NCBI GenBank assembly: GCA_032768795.1
Contig: CP136499.1
Coordinates: 372,001 to 436,000 of the forward strand
Length of the DNA stretch: 64,000 nt
Source: Tremella fuciformis
Taxonomy: Eukaryota; Basidiomycota; Tremellomycetes; Tremellales; Tremellaceae
Direction: 5' to 3'
In this document: positions 21,312 through 30,997 of the stretch, one piece after another
Layout: each line of letters begins with the position of its first letter
Numbering within the stretch: position 1 is the stretch's first letter
Position numbers and translations under genes: made by a program
Notes under the pieces: generated by a model
Told to the model about the DNA's origin: nothing
Seen by the model: only the letters and a program-made list of their open reading frames with translations
Databases searched by the model: none

Positions 21312-21821
21312 CCATCTCTGACAAGACTATGAGAAGACCGCATCGCCGGTGTACTGTGACTAGACGATCCAAAAGGCCAAAGGGAGATATATCGATATCT
21401 TGTTGATGTTTTGCTGAGACCCCGAGGGCCTTTTTACATAAAGTCGCTCCCAGCTCACATGCAGTAACGAGTTACGAGTATGTACTCGTAACATGAGTGC
21501 GAGCAGAGGCAAATGGGATGCATGCATGATGACCATGAGGAGATTCCCGGTTGATCAGTTGACATCGCTGTCACTGTCACTGTCACTGTCGCTGTCGGAA
21601 TCCACAAATTCGGCGGTCATATACAGAGAAGAAACCGGGATTCGAGCGACTGGAGATTCAACTGCTGTTGATGCTGCTGCTGCTGCTGATGTTGATGCTG
21701 ATGCTGCTGCTGATGCTGTCGTGGAAGGGACGTGAGCCTGAGGCAAACAATCATCTGATGCGCTCGACAGTCTCCTCTCTTTGGCCGTAGCATCATCTCT
21801 GATTGCCTGATCCCCTGCTCA
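21312..21821. other. Intergenic stretch with microsatellites
   Basis: Contains AACGAGTTACGAGTATGTACTCGTAAC-type motifs at 21466-21491, a TCACTG hexamer-like run at about 21566-21598, and a GATGCTGCT repeat at about 21665-21715. Short open frames over the repeats give Ser-Leu or Ser-Asp runs and are probably not genes. Confidence 0.5.
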
Positions 21822-22320
21822 TCAGATGGGCCGACTCAAAAAGGATATTGACGACTCGCTACTCGTAGGCCTGTCCTGATGAGCAACGAGAATCTTGGCA
21901 TCGACCGGGTCCGGTGGTGATATCGTTCTCGCTTTATGGCCGTCGGTCGCGTCCATGGCGAATGCTGTCGTCACGCCTCGTTTCATCTTGAACGAGACTG
22001 GGGACTGAAGAGCCATTCCATTGCCATTGTCGCCAGTGTCTGTCAACATGCAAGCCTGCCGATCTTGCTCGTCATTCGAGAGGTGTCCCGGGGGTGATGC
22101 GAAAAGGAATCCTCCCTCTACAACCTTGGTATCAGCTCGGTCATCCTGTTCAATGTCGATCTTCCTCGCCTCGACCTGGAGCTTGTCAACCAAATGGATC
22201 TGCTGATCAGTGCCGTTCGTTGCACACTCAACAAGCTAGTTGATCTTGAGCTCGAATCGCCCGTACTCACCACCTCGTTCTCTCGTTTCTCCGCCGTCTC
22301 ATCTGAACGCCCAAAAGTTC
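21822..22320 (-). pseudogene. 3' fragment of an unknown gene beside a Helitron relic
   Basis: A coherent exon runs from about 22206 to the stop at 21822 (V-D-K-L-Q-V-E-A-R-K-I-D-I-E-Q-D-D). It is preceded by a clean GTGAGT...CAGCAG intron (about 22207-22274) and another coding piece ending E-K-R-E-N-E-V. Upstream, the sequence passes at about 22330 straight into Helitron helicase sequence in the same orientation. So the 5' part of the gene is missing or was replaced. Function unknown. Confidence 0.45.
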
Positions 22321-22334
22321 GCCCCTGCAAGTCG

Positions 22335-22985
22335 CATTTCGGATGGGAGCTATGGGCCTTGAGATGTAGAAGTATCGCCACAGGTGGGAGGTCCGTATGG
22401 ACTGCACGACCTCTGTCCTGGGACCCCTCCGGACGACTGGGGCGCACTGGCGGAAGTCACCCAGTATGATGAATGGTTTGCCACCGAAGGGAAGATCTGG
22501 GTTGCAGACCAAGCGCAGGAGGCTGTCAATACAGGCAAGCACTGCCTTGTTTGCCATTGGTGCCTCGTCCCAAAAGAAGCAACAGGCAGCACGTAGGAGG
22601 TCGGCGCGAGGGCGCAATTATTGACTCAAGACTCTCATTGCTCTCTTCCACTGGGACCTTGAAGAGGGAATGGGTTGTGATTCCACCGGAGTAGAGTAGA
22701 GCTGCAAATGCAGATGATGCCATCACCAATGGGTTCTTGCCTTGCGCTTGAAAGGTGTCCAGCAGGGCTGCCACCAAGAAAGTCTTCCCCCGCCCAGCCT
22801 TGCCATCGATGAAGATGCAAGCTGGACTTGCCGTGTTCACACATTCAACAATGTGATCAAAGATCCTGGCCTGCTCCCCATTATGAGAGCAAGGTTGGCG
22901 GCTGCTCGCTCCTGCAGGTTGAGGCGCTGGATGGCGTACGGGTCAAGGTCGACGACCTACGCACGTGACCGACAGCTCTCACGTG
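22335..22985 (-). pseudogene. Helitron PIF1-type helicase fragment
   Basis: Reading right to left: D-P-Y-A-I-Q-R-L-N-L-Q-E-R-A-A, a stop/frameshift near 22850, then FIDGKAGRGKTFLVAALLDT (Walker A, GxAGxGKT) and Y-S-G-G-I-T-T-H-S-L-F-K-V-P-V. A one-base frameshift near 22610 precedes WDEAPMANK (Walker B, DE) and FIILGDFRQCAPVV (the GD-x-RQ motif III of PIF1 helicases). The motif order and the W-D-E-A-P-M form are those of Helitron Rep-Hel proteins. Only the first third of the helicase remains; there is no Rep domain or C-terminal motifs. With at least two frameshifts it is non-functional. Confidence 0.85.
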
Positions 22986-23424
22986 GCCGACACGTGACCT
23001 ACCTCGGCTGGAGAACCTTGGATGACGGAAAGCAGGCGCAGAGTCATATAGGATGCCCCGGGCGCCCGTCGTTGTTGTTCAGCACTCTCTGATTGAGTCC
23101 CATGGATCACCATTGACGGTGTCACTCTCTCCGTGTGGCACGCAGTGTGAGTGGCATTCACGCTGTATCATCGACGACCTAATTACCTCGACGACCTTGT
23201 AACCTCGACGAGGATCCAACCTCGACAAGGGTCTTACCTCAACATCCTTGCTTCTACCCCTTTATCCTTTGTTCTTGGCTGTGATATTGTGCTAGAGGGC
23301 CTCTGCCAATGGGGGAGCGCAGCATTGTGACAGTCGGGTTATAGCCCCGACCTTCTTGCTCCGTTCCTCCTTTGTCACTACCCAAGGGAGCCCAGGCGTG
23401 ACACATCAGAGGATCGTGTACGCC
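22986..23424. other. Gap, no gene seen
   Basis: Contains a CTCGACGA-type degenerate repeat (ACCTCGACGA and similar, about 23165-23245, five or six near-copies). No gene is supported. Confidence 0.35.
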
Positions 23425-23499
23425 TGCCTGTGGACGCTGGACCTGCGAGGAGACGCCTCCGCAGACGAGATGAGCGCTCATGTCGAGACGGTCCAATAG
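23425..23499 (+). pseudogene. Gag fragment of the 47.6-kb LTR element family
   Basis: A 24-codon segment reading L-W-T-L-D-L-R-G-D-A-S-A-D-E-M-S-A-H-V-E-T matches L-W-T-M-D-L-R-G-D-A-T-A-D-D-M-S-A-H-V-E-T in the gag ORF at 48881-50161. It ends in a stop. Neighbouring sequence does not extend the match and no LTR is seen nearby. Confidence 0.75.
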
Positions 23500-23837
23500 A
23501 GTAAGGGCTGAATTGGCTCCCACCGCTAAGATCGAGGGCGGATGGTAATAGCTCGTATCGTTGTTGCCCACATCATTCTCTGGGTTCCGTCGGTGTGGGG
23601 AGGAACGCATGCCGTCGAGCTATCGAGGTGTCTGCTTTAGTTTGCTCAAGAGAGCAAGAGAGAAATGGAGTGAGAGAGACACCCAGACGACGTGTTAATC
23701 AAGGCTACGAGGGGTACGAACCGACAAAGACCTCTGCGTATTTTCCCTCTGAAACATACGCGTGTCCCGTGCGTGGATGCCAGAGGGCACCAAGTCAACT
23801 TCGTAGGGGCGATTGCCTTTTCGGACAGACTCACTCC
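23500..23837. other. Gap, no gene seen
   Basis: Short open frames only. It runs into repeat R2 copy 2 from a CCTTTTCGG motif at about 23816. Confidence 0.3.
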
Positions 23838-24020
23838 TAGCCGGGGTCTTGAAGACGATCGAAGGAAGCTAGATTTTGAGCGTCAACATCAATCTCAAGC
23901 TACTATGCATGGATTTTAGAGCTGTGAATAGCAGGATGGATGGGAGCGGCCTGTCCAGAGGTCGCTGTCACAAGAGCAACTTGGAATATGCACTACCACT
24001 TGAGTAATTTGGGCTCGCAC
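23838..24020 (+). repeat. Dispersed repeat R2, copy 2
   Basis: About 70% identical by eye to 12375-12570, with shared blocks TTTTGAGCGTCA, TCTCAAGCT, CTATGCATGG, AGAGCTGTGAAT and CTTGAGTAATTTG. This copy lacks the hairpin and CTAG terminus present at the end of copy 1. Confidence 0.6.
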
Positions 24021-24954
24021 GAATCCAATGAAATATACGCCCGAAAACATACCAAAACCACCTCGGACTCCAACTAGCCTGTCCCTCATGACCCATGTAT
24101 GAACTCAACTGTTCTCTGAACACACCTTTGATCCTGCCAGAGGGGCCATCAAGAACGAACTGCCTCCGTCGACGTGCCAAGCTGAAACAGCATCTCTGTC
24201 GGACACCTATAATCAGCTTCCAACACCAACACCTTTTCCCTTGGCTTGCTTTTGCTCTCGGGGGTTAGGTGGTGGGCTTTTCAAAAGGGTCAGGAAAGTT
24301 TCGAGTGACTCACATGCACAAACGACCAGAGCAACCCGACGTTGCATCGTCCTTGGGGCCTCGTGCGATGTACTCTGAGCGGTGACCCCAATTTGTCCTT
24401 GTCGTTGATCGGACGACTTCAGTTGTTCTCGATCATGCACGTCGGAGGAGACCATGTCGACTCTGCCCGATCGGTCGAGAAACCAGATGGAATGGAATGG
24501 AGGAACTGAAGAGGTCGGTCTGGAGCCATGTCGGTTTCCGCAGTCTTGGCAATGTTAAGGACATTTGTTCTTGTACACATTGAGCCGAGGTCATCTTGGC
24601 CATTTGAGCTTTACAGCTACACCGTATGACCCTTCGTTCGTCTCGAGGGGGTCCCCTTGTTCTTGTCGGCTGGGGCTCATCGGATCGGCAGCTCGAGGTC
24701 GTAAGCGATCTGGTTGACCTTTGTCGCGAGGCCGGCTGAGGAGCGAGGAGAAGCGAAACCCTGTAGCGACCATCGCACACCAAGCGGATGTCTGGGCATG
24801 TTTGCCGATATGTTTGCAATGAGTTTGGCGACCAGCTGAGAGAACAGAAGAGTTCATCGAGAGAAGAGAGAAGGGCGATCATTTGCCATGCAGTAGAGCG
24901 ACCTTTGTACGGTACTACCAAATCAGCGTAGATGTGTGGGGAAGATTAGAAGTC
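24021..24954. other. Low-confidence minus-strand coding region
   Basis: Minus-strand frames at 23968-24180 (F-V-L-D-G-P-S-G-R-I-K-G-V-F), 24213-24455 and 24433-24921 have some protein-like composition and could be exons of one gene with the block at 24955-25525. I could not find a consistent splice model. Confidence 0.3.
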
Positions 24955-25525
24955 TCACATCAAAGGTGACCTTACAAATGACAGATAGTCTGGAAGAGGG
25001 GAACGATCCAGATAGAAGTACGAGAGACAGCGGAGGCGGTGGTGAGAGTAGTGAATCGACACTGCATGAAGTCTGTACATCGTGCTTGGGGGTCGATATT
25101 CGGGAGATCTGGTCGCGACGCTGTGGCAGTTGATCATGACGAGGTGGTGCGAGGCGGCAGAGCAAGGATCTCGAGGTGGGAAGCGCTCCAAGTCAGCGGC
25201 CTGTGTTTGAAATTGACGAATCTCATGCACCAATAATGGCGAGAAAGGACGGTCAGCGAGGTGGGTCTGGAGGACCGGGATGAGGAGGGGATCGCGTACG
25301 CTTCCTCTTGAGAAATCTGAGGCGGGAAAGCTCCTGCGGCTCAAGGGCTCCTTGACCTTGGTCTATCTTCGCGCACAGGAGCTGGATCCGTCCCACGAGA
25401 GCATTCAGGGCTCCCATCGAGCGCAGCAAAGGTGCTTCATCTTCGATGGAGCCCCAGAATAACACCGCCCGACGTGATCCAGACCTGGTGTGGTCCACCA
25501 GAACCTCGTGCTGTCCTACGGACAA
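24955..25525 (-). CDS. Hypothetical protein, exon set uncertain
   Basis: The exon at 25525 to about 25300 reads V-L-V-D-H-T...L-L-R-S-M-G-A-L-N-A-L-V-G-R-I-Q-L-L-C-A-K, an amphipathic helical segment, then R-L-R-F-L-K-R-K before a GTACGC donor. A following piece (about 25235-25080) reads E-I-R-Q-F-Q-T-Q-A-A-D-L-E-R-F. It has no motif I recognise. The upstream exon may lie in 25530-25706. A plus-strand reading of the same DNA exists, so even the strand is uncertain. Confidence 0.3.
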
Positions 25526-26175
25526 GGCAGGCCGCGTAAACGTGGGAGACCCTGCTTACAGATGCTGGAGAACCAAACGTCTCATAGAGCTTTCCGTCCT
25601 CGGACTTCCTACATCGAACAGCCACCCAGCCCATCCGCCTCGACCTCGCAAACGACGAATCTCGACAAAGGGCTTCTCGCCGCTTTTGAGGGGCCGTCGA
25701 TGCCAATGGCTGACTCGTCTGAGGGCTGCCGCGTTCGAAGCCCTACAGACGAATGGGCCGTCTACACGGAGACGCGTGAAATGGCAGCCCGGGAGCTGCG
25801 CGACGAGGTCTTGAGGGTCTTGCATAGTGATATTTGTTTTATTCTCGAAGTACCAACCGCCCCGCGACTCGGGCCGGAGGAAGAAGGGCAGGACGGCGAG
25901 GAGCCCGACGTCGAGACCGGTGAAGAGCCGGTCTCGAGGAGATGTGGGAAGGAGGGGCCGGTGAGACGGCCGAGCAGGTGGAGGAGGCCGAGCAGGACGA
26001 AGGGTGTGGGCGGGAAGAGGAGGAGGGGGACGGTGGTAGGGAGGGGAAGCACGAGCGGGAAGAGGAGGTGGATTTGGGGTTGGAGGACGGGGAGCAAGCG
26101 CAAGAGGGGGATGACGATGGGCTGCCGAGCTGGAGCTGGGCGGCTGGGCGGTACTCATCGCTGTACGATCGGTAA
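25490..26175 (+). CDS. Hypothetical acidic protein
   Basis: The plus-strand frame contains A-A-R-E-L-R-D-E-V-L-R-V-L-H and a Glu/Asp/Gly-rich segment. The acidic character passes to another frame from about 25942 (E-E-V-D-L-G-L-E-D-G-E-Q-A-Q) and ends SWSWAAGRYSSLYDR at 26175. A minus-strand Pro-rich frame covers the same DNA. The acidic plus frame with a natural C-terminus seems the better choice. The gag/LTR fragment begins right after the stop. Confidence 0.3.
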
Positions 26176-26176
26176 T

Positions 26177-26727
26177 GACCTAGTCTATTACAGCTTGCAG
26201 GGCGGCTTCTACGGCCGCCCGCCATGGCGCATATGACGAGGGACCATGCGAGAGCTTTGGGGTCGTGTCTATATTGACACTGGTGGCGGACATCGCGGTG
26301 AGCGTAGGTAGAACGCACACGCCCGAGTGAATTTGATGGAACGATACCTCACAGGGGACGACTTGCGCTGTTACCTGTGTGCTTACGAGGTGTCCTCGTA
26401 CTTCCTCTAGCCTTCTCTGACGGCTAGGAACTTCCTCGAGCGTCCGCGTCGATGTAGTCGGCGGGCAGGCTCGGCCTGTGGCCATGTCTAGAACGTCTGC
26501 GGCAGCGGCGACAGCTTGATAGACAGCCATCGGCGTGCTCTCAGTAGTCTCGGGCTGGAACCTGGGACTTTTAATCTGTTACAAAAATGAGCGTGGTACG
26601 CATTCGCCCTCCTGGGGGTTAATCTACATATCAGATGCTGACCGTCCTCCCATTGTTCTCCTCCGCATCCTGCCCAAAAGAGGCAATCTGGTGGCTACGA
26701 GGCGTTCACGGTGCTTGATGTTCATCA
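26177..26727 (-). mobile_element. 5' fragment of gag-protease LTR element
   Basis: On the minus strand an LTR of about 151 bp (26727-26577) ends TTTTTGTAACA and is followed by primer-binding site GATTAAAAGTCCCAGG and leader. The gag N-terminus then reads P-K-L-S-H-G-P-S-S-Y-A-P-W-R-A-A-V-E, matching the element at 47565-50436 (P-K-L-S-H-D-P-S-S-Y-A-P-W-R-A-A-V-E). The copy stops abruptly at about 26177. The LTR is 25 bp shorter than the intact ones and its outer end has decayed to TTCATCA. Confidence 0.85.
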
Positions 26728-26948
26728 GACTTGGCGGCAGAATCAACAATGACTGACTTGCATGGTGCTTGCTACCCTTTCGTGGTGTTATATAGATCAT
26801 GTGCGACACAGTCAAAGACGAGAGCCTCACGAGGAGAGCTGGGTTCAGGAGGCACAGTCACACCTACAAATGAGAATAACGAGTTCAAAGCCCTGCACGG
26901 AAGTATTGTGTCTTTCATAACGCATCGGGTACGATCACCGTGCTCTCC
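26728..26948. other. Gap
   Basis: Short spacer between the LTR fragment and the 3' end of the next gene. Nothing recognised. Confidence 0.3.
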
Positions 26949-29103
26949 TCAGTCGAACTTTAGGACGTGCAACTGCCATCGAGGACCTGAGGTCCCCCTT
27001 CCATCGGGGTCGTCTTCCCCTTCTCCCATTTCAACGCCTGTCCCTCCTCCAGCATCCGAAACGGCGCTTTGTTGTCGCACAGCCACGACCTCACCTTCAA
27101 TCATCAACCGGAACAGTTTGACCAACCCCATCCTGCTCCAAGCGATCATGGCCAGGTGTTCGGACCGTACTCTGCGGATCAAAGCGTCGCCCACCACAGA
27201 ATACCTCATTCCAAAGGTGGAACAAGGTTCGACGTCCGGTGCTCGGGCTAGTAGTCGGACGAGGTGGATGGCCAACGGACCTGTCCATGCCCATGTTGAC
27301 CTTGGCAGAAAGGACGAGCTGTTGAGCGGGGTGCGATTATGGGGGTGCAAGTCTGCCAGGCCAAAATGAGCCTTTCGAGTCAGCTTTGTTCCGTCTTGAA
27401 GAGTCGTCCACCGGATTGCGAGACCCATCCCATGGAGATCACGCACGACAGGTTTAATCACATATCTCCACTCCTTGGGTAAAAGCGGGATATTTCCACC
27501 ACTGGGTGCGCCATCCTGTCGAGGCGGGGAAGCTGGATCGCGCACGAGTGTCTGGACAATCAGATGCAAGACCTGCGACCATTGTCAGCGTTCTTCCAGG
27601 TCTGATCCGAAAGGAGAGCCGACGGAAGGTCGAAAGATTCACCTCGTCCAACAATCTTTTTTCTATCAAGCACGTCTCCTCCGACGCATGCACCGTCCCG
27701 AATCCCTTGCGCTCCAACATCGGCCTCAAAGGTGTAGATGGTCCCTTCTTTGGTTCCAGGACACACGCTAAAGGCATACCACTGATATGCACTCTCCTCT
27801 GTTGCTGATTGGGCATCTCGAGTCGTGTCGTGTGCATCACTATCGTTGTCTCCAACAAAGCCGACAAGACCGATACACCCAACGATCACAACGTCTGTCT
27901 CGCCGATGTTGTATTTTGAAGAGGGAGAGCGCAAGATGTCATTGAGAACCGATGGTTTGTTGACAAGACGCGGCCCATCGTCCTTGTCCTTGTCGTAAGT
28001 CACGATGATGGGAATGCGACATATGAGCGGCAAAGGAGTCCAGGCCGAAGACAGAGACGCGGAAGAGGAGGGTGCCGGTGACGAGGATAGCAGCGCTGCA
28101 AGTTCTCGAGAGTAGACGATCAGAAGTAACTGGACCAGATCCGAATGGTAATTGGGAACGGGGACGGGGACGAGGGGTGTGTCCGTTGTGGAAGGAGGAG
28201 ATCGCACGTCGGCCTTGAGCTGGGCTAGGATCCTATCGACATTGCGTTGTATCAGACCCGACAACCCTGTGCCGACATTGACGTTGGCGTTGACTTGTCC
28301 TCGTCTCTCGGGATCAAGCTCGGACGGAGCTTCCGACTCGGACATACCCATGACTTCCCTCGGTAACCAACTTGCAGCATACGCTTTCAACCCGTCCTCC
28401 TCCGCCTCATCTTCCTCCTCCTCCTCCTCGTCTTCCTCCTCCTCCTGCTCCTCCTCCTCGTGGTCTTGCTCTAGCTCCATGCGCGCAGCGGTCTTGTCCT
28501 GACTGATTCCCTCTCGTTGCCTTTTCGTGTCATCTACTGTACTTCTCTGAACCTCCAGTAGGACGGAAAGATCATTCTCTTGCTTCCATTGCTCGTATAT
28601 TTCGACCAGTTCCTTTTGACCGGCAAGTATTCGAACGCGGCGTGGACCGGAAAAGGTCGAGGTGCGAAGCCGACGATGGTGGGATAAGAAGGGGAGGGGG
28701 AGGGGAAGGGGTAAGGACGACTTGGTGAGATATAGAGGTACCCCGATCAAGAGTTCATCAATCTCCGGATCATCCTCTACCAGCTCGAGGCAGTCGTCCA
28801 GCACGTTCTGCTCCACGTCATCGAGGCGGTTGAGCGAGATGAGAACCCATGAGAACTCAGGACACACAAAGCTGTTGCTGCGTTTCCAAAACGTCTCATT
28901 ACGAAGACCATCGCAGAGTCGCCCTAGCGAGGGTACACGGATTGCAACAGGGAAGACAGGCCAGGTGAAGCTATCAATCCGTAGGTTATGTGACCGTCAC
29001 ACCATCTGGACCAACGGGAACGTCGTGCTCTCGAGGCAAATCGCAAGACGAGGTGCAGCTCCCTGGGCACCCGGCACATCTCCAGCCTCTTCACTCAAGT
29101 GAA
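26949..29103 (-). CDS. Unknown large protein with Glu-rich tract
   Basis: I read at least three exons on the minus strand. The first ends near 29000 before a very short GTGTGA...GATAG intron. The main exon (about 28967-27640) starts F-T-W-P-V-F-P-V-A-I-R-V-P-S, then F-V-C-P-E-F-S-W-V-L-I-S-L-N-R-L. It has a run of about 30 almost uninterrupted Glu/Asp residues (28450-28380) and later I-P-I-I-V-T-Y-D-K-D and D-V-V-I-V-G-C-I-G-L-V-G-F. A GTGAAT...TCGCAG intron (about 27641-27573) leads to the last exon, with W-R-Y-V-I-K-P-V-V-R-D-L-H-G-M and the stop at 26949. Alternating beta-like hydrophobic segments around an acidic linker suggest two folded parts. No family recognised. Confidence 0.55.
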
Positions 29104-29595
29104 CTCATGACAGAAAACGGTGAGGGGAAGACACGTCTTGTACTAGCCCCTCGCCCACCGCCATTTAGGTTCAAAGCCTCAACGGGATCCCCTTCGCTCG
29201 ATAAATGCTCTCTTCAGGCAGTACTTGTCGGTCGAAGTCTTTGAGGAAAGACATGGTCGTCACTGACGCTCAATTCCGATATTGGCGTCTTGGCAGACCT
29301 GATCAAATATGCTGCATATCTACATAGCAAGGACACGGCTCGGGTATGTACTGGGCAATCCCGGTGAGTGAAGGTTCTCCCGAGTGCCGAGGCCAGTACT
29401 TGCACCTCATCAGGGCAAAACTATCAGGCTACGGGTTGGTATGTACACCGCTCTAAATACATGTATTCTGGGCCTTCAGTATTTGCGTGCCATACCTCAA
29501 CGACGGCCGTGGCACAACGCGCACTCGGTCCGTAAACAGCCGCGGGTGTCCCCAGGTTCCCTGTTGACACAACCTTTATCGCTGCCGAACCATAT
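29104..29595. other. Gap, no gene assigned
   Basis: Nothing convincing. A 63-codon minus frame at 29214-29405 has mixed composition and no context. Confidence 0.3.
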
Positions 29596-30656
29596 CTAAG
29601 GCTCAGCCGCCGATACTATCAGCCGCCGAAGACGTACTGTATCGAAGGGCTGACACCACTGAACCAGCTCTTGGATCTTGGCCCTCATGTCGGAGCTGGC
29701 AAAGTCGCATCGGATAGGCTTCTGACCTTTGGGCCTCAGCTTCGCTGACTTGCAAAATCTGGCGGGTTTGTAGGGCGACCACAGCCAGTGTCCCAATGGG
29801 CTCAGGTGCCAATGAAAAGTAGCATCGTACGCCGTGAGGTCGAAAGGCTTGCCATCGGAGAGAACGACGAGGGCGACAGAAAAGTCTGGAGGAGGCAGTC
29901 GCTGTCTGGGATCGCCATATGCGACAATATCCAGTAGGGACCGCCGGTCGGTCTCATTAGCCCCCTCGGCTGTCCGTTCCTGAGGGGCAAGCAGGTCTCC
30001 AGAGTAACGGAAGGTGTCACCGGCCTGAAGATGGCCTGGCCAGTAAAATTCGCGCTGGGGGAGGTCGGAAGGCCGTCCGATAACAGCGCGAGGGGCGTAG
30101 AGCACGATAGGCGGGGCGTTGTCGGCCAAATCTTCCGCAACGGGGGGCGAAACCCCTGCAAGAGGTCTGTGGGAGTCCTTGGCCATGCTCTTGACCGCAT
30201 CGCCGGCTTGCCAGACGCGAATGTCGAGCTCAACCCTCTCTAAGTAAATGTCTTCCTGTCGTTTGTGCTCGAAATGCAGAACGAAGTGGGCTTTCTTGCC
30301 ATTCCATAGGCCGGGCTCCACCCAGGTGATACCCCCTGTGATGTGCAAAGGTGCAGTGACTGAGGGAGGCGCAGCGGCATGCGTGCTTGGCGGCTGTTTC
30401 GTCTTGTTCCCCCTCCTCCCTGCAAAGAGGTTCCGCCAACGCCTCCCATCAGCCTCTGATTCGTCTTGCGTGCCAGGAAGTCGAGCCAGCTCCTGACCAG
30501 CATCTGGCCCGGTGACAACGAATGTCCTGCTACAGTATGTCCGCAGACTACTTTCGCCGAGTAGTCTTTGTCGGCAACAGCTTTGTCGAATAGTTGCTGG
30601 GGTGAGGGGTCTTGTGTTGCGATGTTTCGCTTCCTGGCAACGGGGAATTTGTTCAT
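29596..30656 (-). CDS. Unknown beta-rich protein divergent from the CHAT gene
   Basis: Starts at ATG 30656 (MNKFPVARKRNIATQ). After one or two short introns around 30400-30540 the main frame reads R-R-W-R-N-L-F-A-G, a Pro/Ala linker, then T-W-V-E-P-G-L-W-N-G-K-K-A-H-F-V-L-H-F-E and Y-L-E-R-V-E-L-D-I-R-V. P-I-V-L-Y-A-P-R-A-V-I-G and F-S-V-A-L-V-V-L-S-D-G follow, to a basic helical C-terminus and stop at 29596. Alternating hydrophobic strands suggest a beta sandwich. A similar order (W-x-x-L-W-P-F, then G-x-Y and strands, then F-x-A-Y-G-P) appears in the genes at 59201-59989 and 62327-62806, and more weakly at 61021-61317. It shares a 341-bp divergent promoter with the CHAT protease. Function unknown; the pairing hints at a partner or regulator. 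Confidence 0.55.
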
Positions 30657-30997
30657 CCTGAGAACGGTCAGAACGGACACCGTTCTGCTCTTACTCACTC
30701 TGAGTGACCTCTAGCTGGGACTCCTGTGCGCGAGCAAACGAGAGAATAGCATAAGCTACAGAAGCTGGCGAAAGTGGCGAAGAAGCACGATGGCGTATGT
30801 GTGTGGCCTCGAGGCCTTTGCTTAGTGCGATTTTCCATGTGTCTTTCTGGCGGTAGCGGAGCCGCAAAGGCGTGTTGCTCGCTTATCAAGGCTTTCGATG
30901 CTTCTGCGTCTTCTGCTGCTCTGCATCTGCTACCTGTACCGCTCGGAAACCTAAGATCAATCCCCTGCCGGCTCGCCCATCTATCGCCTGAACCACA
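30657..30997. promoter_or_regulatory. Divergent promoter for 29596-30656 and the CHAT gene
   Basis: This is 341 bp between divergent start codons (ATG 30656 minus, ATG 30998 plus), inferred to hold both promoters. Pyrimidine-rich stretches precede the plus-strand start (TCTTCTGCTGCTCTGC, about 30910). I saw no defined operator. Confidence 0.4.

Noticed and set aside
25556..26158. Minus-strand Pro-rich open frame of 200 codons
   Set aside because: The Pro/Ala/Ser bias is what antisense to a Glu/Gly-rich coding strand produces. The plus-strand acidic reading ends naturally at 26175. Not fully excluded.
28380..28470. (CCT)n-type microsatellite
   Set aside because: It is the coding strand complement of a Glu-rich tract in an otherwise open, protein-like frame, so I treat it as coding.
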